Shown one piece after another: positions 16,846 to 26,465 of a stretch of 64,000 nucleotides of DNA (position 1 is the first letter of the stretch; the number at the start of each line of letters is the position of its first letter). The notes under the pieces are model-generated. The model worked only from the letters and a program-made list of their open reading frames with translations, did not search any database and was not told where the DNA came from. Source of the stretch: Streptomyces sp. LaPpAH-108 (lineage in GTDB: Bacteria; Actinomycetota; Actinomycetes; Streptomycetales; Streptomycetaceae); contig NZ_KB891987.1 of assembly GCF_000373625.1 (NCBI RefSeq), positions 1,127,655 through 1,191,654 on the forward strand, read 5' to 3'. The position numbers and the translations under genes are program-made.

Positions 16846-16865
16846 CGGCCAAGGGTAGACGGGGG

Positions 16866-17099
16866 CTACAGATGGACGACCGGGCAGGTCAGGGTGCGCG
16901 TGATGCCGTCCACTTGCTGGACCTTCGCGACCACCATCCGACCCAGCTCGTCGACGGTGTCGGCCTGCGCGCGCACGATGACGTCGTACGGACCGGTGAC
17001 GTCCTCGGCCCGGATCACTCCGGGAATCTTGCCGATCGTCTCGGCGACGGCCGACGCCTTGCCGACCTCCGTCTGGATCAGGATGTACGCCTGTACCAC
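16866..17099 (-). CDS. Stand-alone Lrp/AsnC ligand-binding (RAM) domain protein
   Basis: A 77-residue protein consisting only of the effector-binding domain of Lrp/AsnC regulators (alpha/beta sandwich of about 70 residues) with no DNA-binding domain. The pattern is VQAYILIQTEVGKASAVAE, IPGVIRAEDVTGPYDVIVR and DGITRTLTCPVVHL. Such proteins form rings that bind amino acids and may modulate other regulators. GTG 17099 has GGAGG five nt upstream. It is divergent from thiL and co-directional with the DUF3515 lipoprotein. The ligand is unknown. Confidence 0.88.
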   Translation of the reverse strand: MVQAYILIQTEVGKASAVAETIGKIPGVIRAEDVTGPYDVIVRAQADTVDELGRMVVAKVQQVDGITRTLTCPVVHL

Positions 17100-17320
17100 G
17101 GAACCTCCAGGGTGCGGCCACGAGGATCATGTGGGGGAAAGGAACGCCACGGTATCGCGTCGCCGGTCCTCGCGGGGAGACCTCCGCGACCGGGGCCGCG
17201 TGCCGGGGTGCGAGCGGGACGAAAGTTGACGGCCGGAGTCCCCGGGAGGGCCGTCCGGACCGTATCGGGGACACTGAAGACGCGACCGGGCACGGACGGG
17301 CAGAGAAGGGGCTTGACGCC

Positions 17321-18286
17321 ATGAAGGGCACAGTGGGTGAGCTGGGTGAGTTCGGGCTCATCCGGGAGCTGACCTCCCGCCTGACCACCACCCCGGCGGT
17401 CCGGGTCGGCCCCGGGGACGACGCCGCGGTGGTCGCCGCTCCGGACCGCCGGGTGGTGGCGAGCACCGACATCCTGCTGGAGGGCCGGCACTTCCGCCGC
17501 GACTGGTCCACGGCCTACGACGTGGGCCGCAAGGCCGCCGCGCAGAACCTGGCCGACATCGCCGCGATGGGCGCCGTGCCGACCGCGCTGCTGCTCGGCC
17601 TGGTCGTCCCGGCCGAGCTGCCGGTCACCTGGCCCAGTGAGCTGATGGACGGCCTGCGCGACGAGTGCCGGGTCGCCGGGGCCTCCGTGGTCGGCGGGGA
17701 CGTCGTACGCGGGGACACGATCATGGTGTCGATCACCGCGCTCGGCGATCTGCGCAACCAGGAGCCGGTCACCCGCGGGGGCGCGCAGCCCGGCGACCTG
17801 GTGGCCGTCACCGGCTGGCTCGGCTGGTCCGCCGCCGGGTTCGCGGTGCTCTCCCGGGGCTTCCGTTCGCCGCGCGCCTTCGTGGAGGCCCACCGCCGCC
17901 CCGAGCCGCCGTACCACGCGGGTCCGGCCGCCGCCGCGCTCGGCGCCACCGCGATGTGCGACGTGAGCGACGGGCTGATCGCGGACCTCGGGCACATCGC
18001 CGAGGCCAGCAAGGTGCGCATCGACATCCGCTCCGGCGCGATCGACATCCCCACCCAGATGAACGACATCGGGCAGGCCGTGGGCGTGGACCCGCTCCAG
18101 TGGGTGCTCACCGGGGGAGAGGACCACGCGATCGTGGCCACCTTCCCGCCGGACGCCAAGCTGCCCGCCCGCTGGAAGATCATCGGCGAGGTCCTCAACC
18201 CCTCGGCGCTGCCCCAGGTGACCGTGGACGGGGCGCCCTGGACGAACAAGGGCGGCTGGGACCACTTCGGGGACGTGGAGGCGTGA
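17321..18286 (+). CDS. thiL: Thiamine-monophosphate kinase
   Basis: A 321-residue PurM/AIR-synthase-type kinase that phosphorylates thiamine phosphate to the diphosphate cofactor. The start [20 protein letters not shown] is typical. [16 protein letters not shown] and [15 protein letters not shown] hold metal and phosphate ligands, and [19 protein letters not shown] and [18 protein letters not shown] are family signatures. The ATG at 17321 follows GAGAAGGGG; in-frame codons upstream to 17129 look non-coding. The last 4 nt overlap the thiD start, so thiL-thiD form a two-gene thiamine operon. Confidence 0.96.
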   Translation: MKGTVGELGEFGLIRELTSRLTTTPAVRVGPGDDAAVVAAPDRRVVASTDILLEGRHFRRDWSTAYDVGRKAAAQNLADIAAMGAVPTALLLGLVVPAELPVTWPSELMDGLRDECRVAGASVVGGDVVRGDTIMVSITALGDLRNQEPVTRGGAQPGDLVAVTGWLGWSAAGFAVLSRGFRSPRAFVEAHRRPEPPYHAGPAAAALGATAMCDVSDGLIADLGHIAEASKVRIDIRSGAIDIPTQMNDIGQAVGVDPLQWVLTGGEDHAIVATFPPDAKLPARWKIIGEVLNPSALPQVTVDGAPWTNKGGWDHFGDVEA

Positions 18287-19083
18287 GCGAGTCCCGGGTG
18301 CCGCCGCGTGTCCTGACCGTCGCGGGCTCGGACTCCGGCGGAGGCGCCGGTGTCCAGGCCGACCTCAAGACGATGCTGGCGCTCGGCGTGCACGGCATGA
18401 GCGTGATCACCGCCGTGACGGCCCAGAACTCGCTCGGCGTGCAGGGCGCCTGGGAACTGCCGGTGGAGGCGGTGCGGGCGCAGTACCGCAGCGTGGTCGA
18501 CGACATCGGCGTGCAGGCCGTGAAGACCGGGATGCTGGCCTCGGCGGAACTGGTCGAGGCGGTCGCGGAGTTGATCTCCACCACGGACGCGCCCGCCGTG
18601 GTGGACCCGGTGGGCGTCTCCAAGCACGGCGACCCGCTGCTGGCCGCCTCCGCGCTGGACTCCGTGCGCACCCGGTTGCTGCCGGTGGCCACCGTGGCCA
18701 CCCCGAACCTGGACGAAGTGGCGCAACTCACAGGAATCCGGGCCGAGTCGGAGGGGGATCTGCGCCGCGCGGCCGACGCGATGCTGGAGTTCGGGCCGCG
18801 CTGGGTGCTGATCAAGGGCGGTCATCTGGCCGGGGACGCCGTGGACCTGCTCACGGACGGCTCCGCGGAGCACTGGCTGCGTGCCCCGCGCCACGACAAC
18901 CGGCACACCCACGGCACGGGCTGCACGCTCGCCTCGGCGCTCGCCTCCGGGCTGGCCAAGGGGCTCTCCGTGCCGGAGGCGGCCACGGAGGCCAAGGCGT
19001 ACGTCACCGGGGCGATCGAGGCCGGGTTCGCGCTGGGCGCGGGGATCGGGCCGGTCGACCACGGGTGGCGCTTCCGGGACTGA
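18283..19083 (+). CDS. thiD: Hydroxymethylpyrimidine (phospho)kinase
   Basis: A 266-residue ribokinase-like enzyme that makes HMP diphosphate, the pyrimidine half of thiamine. The N terminus [20 protein letters not shown] is the pyrimidine/phosphate loop, [17 protein letters not shown] follows, and the catalytic loop is [20 protein letters not shown], with the base Asp replaced in context by the HGTGCT anion hole typical of ThiD. GTG 18283 overlaps the thiL stop. A terminator shared with the convergent rpmB lies at 19151-19180. Confidence 0.96.
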   Translation: MSESRVPPRVLTVAGSDSGGGAGVQADLKTMLALGVHGMSVITAVTAQNSLGVQGAWELPVEAVRAQYRSVVDDIGVQAVKTGMLASAELVEAVAELISTTDAPAVVDPVGVSKHGDPLLAASALDSVRTRLLPVATVATPNLDEVAQLTGIRAESEGDLRRAADAMLEFGPRWVLIKGGHLAGDAVDLLTDGSAEHWLRAPRHDNRHTHGTGCTLASALASGLAKGLSVPEAATEAKAYVTGAIEAGFALGAGIGPVDHGWRFRD

Positions 19084-19150
19084 GAGCAGCCCGGGGCCGC
19101 CGGGCTCCGGGCCTTGAAAGATGTCAAAAGGGCCGTACGGGCAACGCGAA

Positions 19151-19180
19151 GAGCCGGCCCACCCGAAGGTGGACCGGCTC
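19151..19180. terminator. Bidirectional terminator between thiD and rpmB
   Basis: A 13-bp stem (19151-19163 with 19168-19180) with one C-A mismatch and a CGAA loop. Confidence 0.75.
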
Positions 19181-19219
19181 GACGCAGCAACCGACTATGG
19201 CCGCGCGCTTAGCTGTGCG

Positions 19220-19405
19220 TCAGCGCGAGACCTTGCCGGCCTTGATGCACGAGGTGCAAGCGTTCACGCGCTTCGGCGTCCCGCCGACCACGGTACGGAC
19301 GCGCTGGATGTTCGGGTTCCAGCGACGAGGCGTACGGCGGTGCGAGTGCGAGATGTTGTTGCCGAAGCCCGGCCCCTTGCCGCAGACGTCGCAGTTGGCA
19401 GCCAC
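19220..19405 (-). CDS. rpmB: 50S ribosomal protein L28
   Basis: A 61-residue L28 of the Cys-containing, zinc-ribbon type: [20 protein letters not shown] at the N terminus and [14 protein letters not shown] at the C terminus give the two CxxC pairs. [16 protein letters not shown] is the conserved core. Streptomyces also carry zinc-free paralogues induced under zinc starvation; this zinc-binding copy is the housekeeping form. Monocistronic, with a 260-bp non-coding stretch separating it from the divergent FakA-like gene. Confidence 0.97.
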   Translation of the reverse strand: MAANCDVCGKGPGFGNNISHSHRRTPRRWNPNIQRVRTVVGGTPKRVNACTSCIKAGKVSR

Positions 19406-19666
19406 GGGTCACTCCAAAGACTTCAGATGCACTTACGGTTGATCCCGGCAGGCCGGGATCGAGACCCGGAGGTCCGAGATCTTGAGTGGCGTTGCCAGGG
19501 GGAATGGCCCGACCGGGGTCGGGCAACCGAAGCAGCATACAACGGCTGCTTCCGTACAACGAAACTACCACGGTCACGGGGGAGGCCCGCTCCCGGTCCC
19601 TGCTCCGGCGGACCCGGCCGCGGGGTCTACGCTGCGACCCACGGCCGGCCAGTCAGGGAGGCGCAG

Positions 19667-21394
19667 GTGGCGCAGGTGCCGCTGACATTCCTCGATGCTC
19701 TCGCGGTGCGCACCTGGTGCGGTGGGGCGCTGCGGGCGCTCGGACGCGCACGCGAGGAGATCGACGCGATCAACGTCTATCCCGTCGCCGACGGGGACAC
19801 CGGCACCAACCTCTACCTGACCATGGAGTCGGCCGCCGCCGCCGTGGAGGCGGTCTTCGCCGGGTACGAGACCGGCACCGGGCGGCCCTCGCTCGCGGAC
19901 GCCGTGCGCGCGATGGCCCATGGGGCGCTCATCGGGGCGCGCGGCAACTCCGGGACGATCCTGGCGCAGCTGCTGCGCGGGATGTCCCAGGTGCTCGCGG
20001 AGAGTGACGGCGACGGCACGCACGTCGACGGGGCCCGGCTGCGACTGGCGCTGCGGCACGCCGCCGACTCCGCCCGCGCGGCGGTGGCCCACCCGGTCGA
20101 GGGCACGGTGCTGACGGTCGCCTCCGCGGCGGCCGACGCCGCCGACGTGGCCGGGACGGCCGACGAGGACTGCGGGGCCGTCGCCCGGGCCGCCCACGAG
20201 GGCGCGCGGACCGCGCTGGCCGAGACCCCGCGCCAGCTGGCCGTGCTGGGCCGGGCCGGGGTCGTGGACGCGGGCGGCCGGGGCCTGGTCGCGGTGCTGG
20301 GGGCGCTGGTGGAGGCGCTGACCGGCGAGACGGTCGAGGAGGGCGCCTTCGCTCCCGCCGCCGTCGCTCCCGCCGTCCCGGTCGGGCCGTCTCCCGCCGG
20401 GCCGTCTTCGGTCGGGGCGTCCCCGGTCGGGGCGTCCCCCGTCGAGACGTGCCCCGAGAGCGCGGAGCCCGGTGGCCCCGCCTACGAGGTCATCTACCTG
20501 CTGGAGGCCGGGGACGCGGCCGTGGCCCGGCTGCGTGAGCGCCTGGACGCGCTCGGGGACTCCCTCGTGGTGGTCGGCGGCGACGGGCTGTGGAACGTCC
20601 ATGTGCACGTCGACGACGCCGGAGCCGCCGTGGAGGCGGGCGTGGAGGCCGGGCGGCCGTACCGGATCCGGATCACGCACTTCGCGGCCGGGGACGTCCA
20701 CACCGGCGGTGAGCGGCCCGCGCGCGAGCGCGTCCAGCGGGCCGTCGTCGCCGTCGTACCGGGGGAGGGCCTGGCCGGGCTGTACGCCGAGGCCGGGGCC
20801 ACCACCGTCCTCGCCCGGCCCGGGGAGCCGCCCGCGAGCGGGGAGCTGACCGAGGCGCTGCGGCGCGCGCACGCCCGCGAGGTGGTGCTGCTGCCCAACG
20901 ACGCCGAGCTGCGCCACACCGCCGCAGCCGCCGCCGAGGAGGCCCGCGCCGAGGGCATCCGGGTGGCCCTCATCCCGACCCGCTCGGCGGTGCAGGGCAT
21001 CGCCGCGCTCGCCGTGCACGAACCCGGCCGCCGCTTCGACGAGGACGTGGTCCAGATGACCTCGGCGGCGGGCGCCACCCGGCACGCGGAGCTCGTCGTC
21101 GCCGAGCGCCAGTCCTGGACCACGGCCGGGATCTGCCAGGCCGGGGACGTCCTCGGCCTGATCGACGGCGACGTGGCGGTGATCGGCCCCGGCCTCACGG
21201 CCACCGCCGAGACCGTCCTGGACCGGATGCTCCAGGCGGGCGGCGAGCTGGTCACCCTGGTGGTGGGCGACGAGACCCCCGAGGAGGTCGCCGACCGCCT
21301 GGAGTCCCGGGTGCGCGAGTCCTACCTGGCCGTGGACACGGTGGTGTACCGGGGCGGCAGGCAGGGGTCGCTGCTGCTGATCGGGGTCGAGTAG
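19667..21394 (+). CDS. DAK2/DegV-like fatty acid kinase family protein (FakA/YloV-like)
   Basis: A 575-residue protein. Residues 1-200 are a DAK2 (dihydroxyacetone kinase linker-type) ATP-binding domain: INVYPVADGDTGTNLYLTME with Asp residues for Mg-ATP, HGALIGARGNSGTILAQLLRG, and GRAGVVDAGGRGLVAVLGAL. The central and C-terminal parts are the FakA middle and C domains (VIYLLEAGDAAVARLRERL; VVLLPNDAELRHTA; ALIPTRSAVQGIAAL). FakA proteins phosphorylate FakB-bound fatty acids for phospholipid synthesis. Here a Pro/Ser/Val spacer (about 230-265) separates the lobes. No fakB is seen nearby. GTG 19667 follows GGGAGG. It lies in the place of yloV, upstream of recG, in other Streptomyces, but is separated from recG here by two inserted genes. 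Confidence 0.87.
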   Translation: MAQVPLTFLDALAVRTWCGGALRALGRAREEIDAINVYPVADGDTGTNLYLTMESAAAAVEAVFAGYETGTGRPSLADAVRAMAHGALIGARGNSGTILAQLLRGMSQVLAESDGDGTHVDGARLRLALRHAADSARAAVAHPVEGTVLTVASAAADAADVAGTADEDCGAVARAAHEGARTALAETPRQLAVLGRAGVVDAGGRGLVAVLGALVEALTGETVEEGAFAPAAVAPAVPVGPSPAGPSSVGASPVGASPVETCPESAEPGGPAYEVIYLLEAGDAAVARLRERLDALGDSLVVVGGDGLWNVHVHVDDAGAAVEAGVEAGRPYRIRITHFAAGDVHTGGERPARERVQRAVVAVVPGEGLAGLYAEAGATTVLARPGEPPASGELTEALRRAHAREVVLLPNDAELRHTAAAAAEEARAEGIRVALIPTRSAVQGIAALAVHEPGRRFDEDVVQMTSAAGATRHAELVVAERQSWTTAGICQAGDVLGLIDGDVAVIGPGLTATAETVLDRMLQAGGELVTLVVGDETPEEVADRLESRVRESYLAVDTVVYRGGRQGSLLLIGVE

Positions 21395-21422
21395 CGCCCT
21401 GGCCCCGGCGGGGAGCGGGGCC

Positions 21423-24392
21423 TCAGGCGTCCGGGGGCGGCTCGGCCAGGTGGTCGAGCAGGTGCGCGGCCTCCGTACGGCGGGCACGGGCCACCTCGTC
21501 CGTGTCGTCGGCGTCGGCGTAGAGCGCCAGGACGGTACGGGCGCGGGCCAGTGCGTCCTCCTGGCGGCCGAGGTCGAACTCCAGGCGCCCTGCGGCCAGT
21601 TCGGCGCTCGTGCGACTGTGGAGGCCGTCGGTGCCGAGGGCCGCGAAGACCGTCGCCGCCTGTTCCAGCTGCTCCAGCACCCCACCCAACGCGGCCCGGA
21701 CCGCGCCCTCTTCGGCCGCCTCGGTGGCCAGCCGGAACAGCAGATCGCCGAACTGGCGGTGGGTGTGGCCCAGTTCGGCGGTGAGTTCCGTGTGCTCCAC
21801 CGGGTCGGCCGCGTTCTCCCGTGCCTCCTCGCAGGCGCGCACCGCCTCCGTCATCAGCCGCCGCGCGTCCTCGGCCCCGCCCTCCTCGCCCGCCGCCAGC
21901 CACGCGCGGGCGCGCAGCGAGCGGACGAGGAAGCGGGTGTTGCCCAACTGCCGCCACAGCTCGGCTGCTTGGACATAGGCGCGGTCGGCCTCGACGGTCA
22001 GACCGGCGTGGCCCAGGGACTCGCCCGCGAGGTGCGCCAGCGTGGCGTGGTCCTGCTGCTCGGGCCAGTGCCGGGCGATCTCGGCCGCGAGCAGCCGCTG
22101 TTCGGCCGCGTCCCGGTGCTCGCCCAGCTCGCTCAGACAGTCCCCGAGCCACCAGCGGGTCTGCACCACCGTGCCGTCCCCGTGCCGCTCCACCGACAGC
22201 TCGGCGAGCGCCGACTCCAGCACCTCCGCCGCCTCCGCGCAGCGGCCCTGGCGCAGCAGGGCGCCGCCCAGCAGATGCCGGGCCCAGGCGCCCAGCGTGC
22301 CGCTCTCGCCCGCCTCGTCCGCCCAGTGCGCGGCGTCCAGCGCGTGCCCGGCCGCCTCCTCGGCCGCGCCCCGGCCGCCGGTCACCTCGGCCAGCTGGAG
22401 GTGCAGCTGCGCCCGCGCGACCGGTTCGAGGTACGGCCCGCCGTGCGCCAGGGCGTCCCGCAGCGCCTCCTCGGTCTCGTCCGTCCGCCCGAGCCGGTGC
22501 GCCAGCGCCGCGACCCGTACGTCGTACTCCGGCGTGAACCAGGGCAGCCCGGCGGCCGTGAACTCCTCGGTGGCCTGCCGGAACAGCGTCACCGCCTGCT
22601 CCAAGTCGCCGCTGAGCTCGGCCAGTTCGGCCAGCATCGCGTGCGCCTCGGCGGCCCGCGCGGCCATCCGCACATCGTCCCCGGTGTGCCCGTCGACCAG
22701 CGCCAGGATCTCCCGCACGAGCCGTACGACGGCCTCCGCCGCCTCCGGATCGGGATCCGCCGCCCGCTCGTCCTCGGGCGCGTCCCCGAGGACGGCCGCG
22801 CCGCCGTGCACCGCGCGCATCAGCACCCGGGCCCGGCTCATCAGCACCGAGGCCGTCTGCCGTACCCCGGTGGCGTCCTCGGCGTACAGCGCGAGCGCCC
22901 GGTCGTACAGCTCCTCGGTCGCCGCCAGGGCCGCATCGACCTCGCCGGTGAGGGCGCGGATGTAGGCCGCCCGGCCCCGGGCGGCCAGCGCCTCGCCGGG
23001 GTCGCCCGCCTCCAGGTACAGCTCCGCGGCCCGCTCGAAGAGCGCGCTGCCCTCCGGGCCCCGGTCCATCGCCTCGTGGTCCGCGATCTCCGCCCGGTCG
23101 CGGGCGTCCAGCTCCACACCCTCGGCGGCCCGCGCCACCGCCGCCCACGCCTCGGTCGCGTGCGGGCGCAGCCCGTCCGACAGCCGCCGCGCCTCCGCGA
23201 GCAGCGCGGGCAGCCCCGCCGGGTCCGGTACGGCGGGAGCCTCGGGCGGCGCGGCCACCGGCGCCGGAGCGGCCCGTACCGTCCGCACGCCCAGCGGCAG
23301 CCGCTCCACCAGCGGCTCCTGCGCCATGCGCGTACGGGCCTGGTCGCCCACGTGCGCGGTGCCGTTGCGGGCGTCGAAGCGCCCGGCCAGCTCCAGCGCC
23401 TCGGCCCGCGCCCAGCCTGCCAGCTCCCGCGCGGTCCAGGTCCGCCCGGCGGGCCCCGGCACCTGCCGCTCACCGAGACCCAGCCCGGTCAGCCGGTCCA
23501 TCAGCAGCGTCACCACCGCCAGGAAGTCCAGACGGCTGCGCGGATGCCCGCTGTCCGTGAAGTACGCGGGCCGCTGCGCGAGCAGCTCCAGACCGCGCGC
23601 CTCGTTGCCGGTCAGCGCGCAGAACTCCACATGGTCCGCGTAGGCGTCCCGCATGCTCTCCATCGGCCGCACCAGCCGGAAACCCCGCAGATGATGGGCG
23701 CGCGCCTCGTCCAGGCGGCCCAGCCGCACCAGCGGCAGCAGCGAGGACCCCAGCACCTGGTGCGGCTCGTGCGCACAGCTGAACTCACCCTCGAGCACCG
23801 GGCGCCACAGCTCCAACGCCTCCGCGTCCCGGCCCAGTTCGGCCTGCCACACCCCCTGCCCATGCAGCTCGCAGGCGTGGCAGTCCGCCATCGAGTCCCG
23901 GTCGGCCGCCAGCCACGCCGCGTACGCCCGCTCCGCCCGCGCCCGGTCACCGACATGCGCGGCGATGCTGAACTCCGCGCTGCGCACCGCCCGTTCGGAG
24001 TGACCGGCGATCCGGTACCGGTCCTCCATCTCGCCCAGCCACGTCTCCACCGACGCCAGCGGGATGTGCGGCTGGCCCAGCATCCCCGCCGACATCCACT
24101 TGAACACCCAGTGCAGCGAGTGCGCCTCGTACGCGTCGAAGTCCTCCGGGCGTTCGTCCCACATCCGCAGCAGCCGCGCGAAGGGCACGAACATGCGGTC
24201 CTTCTCGGAGCTGTAGTTGTAGACGTTCAACTGGTGGCCCAGCGCCTCGATCACCGCCAGCGGAATGCCCAACTTCTCGGCCTCCACGAGCAGTTCCTCC
24301 GCGCGGGCGTTGCGCGCCGGGCCCTCCGGCCGCTCGGCGTTCTCCGCCATGGCCCGGCGCAGCGCGTCGAAGTCCCCGATCACGTCCGTCAC
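21423..24392 (-). CDS. Large tetratricopeptide-repeat (TPR) protein paired with an HSP90-family gene
   Basis: A 989-residue soluble protein, almost entirely helical, built from TPR-like helix pairs: ALGHQLNVYNYSSEKDRMFV region, AEFSIAAHVGDRARAERAYA, ACELHGQGVWQAELGRDAEA, AGDPGEALAARGRAAYIRAL, and further units in the C-terminal half. A Pro/Ala-rich linker around residues 350-390 splits it into two solenoids. TPRs bind protein partners, and the natural partner is the HSP90-family protein whose stop codon overlaps this gene's GTG start (24392) by 4 nt. No enzyme domain was found. It may deliver clients to the chaperone. It is on the opposite strand to fakA-like and recG and appears to be an insertion relative to the gene order remembered for S. 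coelicolor. Confidence 0.82.
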   Translation of the reverse strand: MTDVIGDFDALRRAMAENAERPEGPARNARAEELLVEAEKLGIPLAVIEALGHQLNVYNYSSEKDRMFVPFARLLRMWDERPEDFDAYEAHSLHWVFKWMSAGMLGQPHIPLASVETWLGEMEDRYRIAGHSERAVRSAEFSIAAHVGDRARAERAYAAWLAADRDSMADCHACELHGQGVWQAELGRDAEALELWRPVLEGEFSCAHEPHQVLGSSLLPLVRLGRLDEARAHHLRGFRLVRPMESMRDAYADHVEFCALTGNEARGLELLAQRPAYFTDSGHPRSRLDFLAVVTLLMDRLTGLGLGERQVPGPAGRTWTARELAGWARAEALELAGRFDARNGTAHVGDQARTRMAQEPLVERLPLGVRTVRAAPAPVAAPPEAPAVPDPAGLPALLAEARRLSDGLRPHATEAWAAVARAAEGVELDARDRAEIADHEAMDRGPEGSALFERAAELYLEAGDPGEALAARGRAAYIRALTGEVDAALAATEELYDRALALYAEDATGVRQTASVLMSRARVLMRAVHGGAAVLGDAPEDERAADPDPEAAEAVVRLVREILALVDGHTGDDVRMAARAAEAHAMLAELAELSGDLEQAVTLFRQATEEFTAAGLPWFTPEYDVRVAALAHRLGRTDETEEALRDALAHGGPYLEPVARAQLHLQLAEVTGGRGAAEEAAGHALDAAHWADEAGESGTLGAWARHLLGGALLRQGRCAEAAEVLESALAELSVERHGDGTVVQTRWWLGDCLSELGEHRDAAEQRLLAAEIARHWPEQQDHATLAHLAGESLGHAGLTVEADRAYVQAAELWRQLGNTRFLVRSLRARAWLAAGEEGGAEDARRLMTEAVRACEEARENAADPVEHTELTAELGHTHRQFGDLLFRLATEAAEEGAVRAALGGVLEQLEQAATVFAALGTDGLHSRTSAELAAGRLEFDLGRQEDALARARTVLALYADADDTDEVARARRTEAAHLLDHLAEPPPDA

Positions 24393-26218
24393 TTGCCGTC
24401 CTCCCCGTGCGTCGCCCACTCCAGCAGCCCGATGAACGCCCGGTTCAGCAGCGCCGTGTCGGCGGCCCTGAGCGGGCGCCGCGCCATCAGCAGCGCCTGC
24501 CCGTACAGCGACTCCGTCGCCGTGCCGATCAGCTCGGCGTCCTTCAGCGAACCGATGCGCCGGATCAGCGGGTTGAGATGGTTCAGCACCAGCCGGGCCC
24601 GCGGCGCGCTGCCGCGCAGCGAGCCCAGGATGCCCGCCCACAGCTCGTCCGCCCGCTCCTCCGCCTCCGCCCGCGCCTGCTCGTGCCGCGCCGCCCGGTC
24701 GTCCAGATGCAGCGCGGGCACCGACAGCGGATGGAACGCCCGCAGCACCACGTCACAGCCCAGCGGGTCCAGCTTCGCCCGCGCCGCCGCCAGGAAGGCG
24801 GACAGCGCCAGCTCCTCCGCCGGATCCACCGTGTCCAGATGCGCGGTCACCGTGTCCGGGTCCAGCTCCGCGACCACCGTCCCCGGCCGCACCGACGGCA
24901 GCGCCTCCACCAGCTCGCTGTCGTAGGTGTAACCGCCGTTGATCACCCCGATCCCCTGCGCGGAGGCGATCGCCGCGACCTGCCGGTACTCCTCCACCGT
25001 CCGCGTGAAGTGCACCACCGGGTGCCGCTGCGCGAACTCCTCGAGCGACAGCCGCCCGTCCGTCGTCTCGAACGGCAGCCAGGGCAGCATGATCCGCAGC
25101 ATCTCGGCGTCGTGCCGCGCCAGCGACTTCACGCCCAGGTGATGCACCGCGAGGAACGCGCTCAGCCGCTCCGGATCGCCCGCCGCGAGCCCCGTCAGCC
25201 AGCCCCGGATGCGCTCACCCAGCGCCTCCCGCACCGCCGCAAGCGTCTCGTCCTCGTACAGCGCCTCGCGCGAGGCCGTCGGCCGCAGACTGTCCGTGTC
25301 CAGCACACAGCGCACGAAGAACGCCCAGTCGGGCAGCAGCTGTTCGGCCCGCTCGGTCAGCAGCATCCCCTTGAGGTGCACCCGGTGCGTGGCCCGCTGC
25401 GCCGGACTCACCGCCGAGGGCAGCACGTACGCCACCCCGCGCACCCCGGCCAGCGGCACGTCCAGCGTGATCGAGTCCAGCGGGGTGAAACCGAACAGCT
25501 CGTGGCAGTGCCGGGCAAGGCCCGCCCGCCGCTCGGCCGGGCTCGGCCAGACGCGGTCCCAGGGTGCGGGCAGCTCCGTGACCGGCTCCTCGCCGACCCG
25601 CACGTCGTACGGCAGCAGCGCACCGAAGTCCCGGGCCAGCGCCCGCACCCGCTCCGGCGACAGCCACTCGGCCGCGCCCGCCCGCGCCACCAGGTGCACG
25701 GTGGTGCCCGGCTCGGTCCGCGCCGAATCGGGCAGCGTGCGCACGGTGTACGAGCCGTCGTCACGCGCCGTCCACTCCACCGGCGGTGCCTGCGGATCGA
25801 GGGCGCTGCGGCTGACCACGCGGACCCGCTCGGCCACCACGAAACAGGCCAGCAACCCGATGCCGAACTGCCCGAGGAACCCGGACCGGGCCTCCTGCAG
25901 CCCCTCGGCCCGCTTGGAACTGCGCCCGATCGTCGCGAGCAGGCTGTGCACGTCCGGCTCGGTGAGCCCGACGCCGCTGTCCTCGATGCGCAGCCCGCCC
26001 TCGCCGTCGGCGTACAGCCTGACGGTCGCCGGGGCGCCGGGGTCCTGCTCCCGGCGGGCGGTGACGGCGTCCACGGCGTTCTGCAGCAGCTCGCGCAGAT
26101 AGACCCTGGGACTGGAGTAGAGGTGATGGGAGAGCAGGTCCACCAGACCACGCAGGTCGACCTGGAACGTATGGGGCGACTGGGAAGCCTGGGATGACTG
26201 TGAGGTCTGGGAGTCCAT
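24389..26218 (-). CDS. HSP90 (HtpG)-family chaperone
   Basis: A 609-residue GHKL-ATPase chaperone of the HSP90 family, diverged from standard HtpG. The ATP site is recognisable: RELLQNAVDAVTARREQ (Asn/Asp of motif I), IEDSGVGLTEPDVHSLLATI (DxGxG) and GFLGQFGIGLLACFVVAE (lid, GxxG). The middle domain has VHLKGMLLTERAEQLLPDW and LRPTASREALYEDE, matching the catalytic-loop Arg region. The C-terminal third is divergent. A Ser/Gln-rich stretch occupies residues 1-15. The ATG at 26218 lies in a 247-bp divergent interval with recG. It is translationally coupled to the TPR gene, suggesting a dedicated chaperone/adaptor complex. Confidence 0.9.
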   Translation of the reverse strand: MDSQTSQSSQASQSPHTFQVDLRGLVDLLSHHLYSSPRVYLRELLQNAVDAVTARREQDPGAPATVRLYADGEGGLRIEDSGVGLTEPDVHSLLATIGRSSKRAEGLQEARSGFLGQFGIGLLACFVVAERVRVVSRSALDPQAPPVEWTARDDGSYTVRTLPDSARTEPGTTVHLVARAGAAEWLSPERVRALARDFGALLPYDVRVGEEPVTELPAPWDRVWPSPAERRAGLARHCHELFGFTPLDSITLDVPLAGVRGVAYVLPSAVSPAQRATHRVHLKGMLLTERAEQLLPDWAFFVRCVLDTDSLRPTASREALYEDETLAAVREALGERIRGWLTGLAAGDPERLSAFLAVHHLGVKSLARHDAEMLRIMLPWLPFETTDGRLSLEEFAQRHPVVHFTRTVEEYRQVAAIASAQGIGVINGGYTYDSELVEALPSVRPGTVVAELDPDTVTAHLDTVDPAEELALSAFLAAARAKLDPLGCDVVLRAFHPLSVPALHLDDRAARHEQARAEAEERADELWAGILGSLRGSAPRARLVLNHLNPLIRRIGSLKDAELIGTATESLYGQALLMARRPLRAADTALLNRAFIGLLEWATHGEDGK

Positions 26219-26465
26219 CGTCACGGCGCCGGTTGGGGGGAACGGAGTCCGGCGCGGGGTCGGGCGGTCCGGGTGGGGCGGTGACCGCGGGGGATGGCTG
26301 GGGCGCGCCATCCTAGGCCCGAGCCGATGACCTGACCAGGGGATTCCCCGATGTCCCTGACCAGCGGGCCGACCGCCGTATACGGCCGCGGGCGGCAGGG
26401 GACCGTTCGCGCTCCGGTACGGGGGCGGGGCGGCGGGTGGGGCATTGTCGGTGGCGTGGTGTGCA
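26219..26465. promoter_or_regulatory. Divergent promoter region, HSP90-family gene / recG
   Basis: 247 bp containing a perfect 12-bp palindrome GCCGTATACGGC (26375-26386), a short GGGG-ATT-CCCC dyad (about 26338-26349) and two CCTGACCAG copies. Candidate operators for one of the divergent genes. Confidence 0.4.

Noticed and set aside
17129..17320. An upstream extension of ThiL by 64 codons
   Set aside because: It crosses the divergent promoter with the Lrp-type gene and is not similar to any ThiL N terminus; ATG 17321 starts the family domain.
21450..24926. A 1158-codon open frame opposite the TPR gene
   Set aside because: It mirrors the TPR coding region, is Arg/Gln/Pro-rich without domains, and also crosses the start of the TPR gene into the HSP90 gene.
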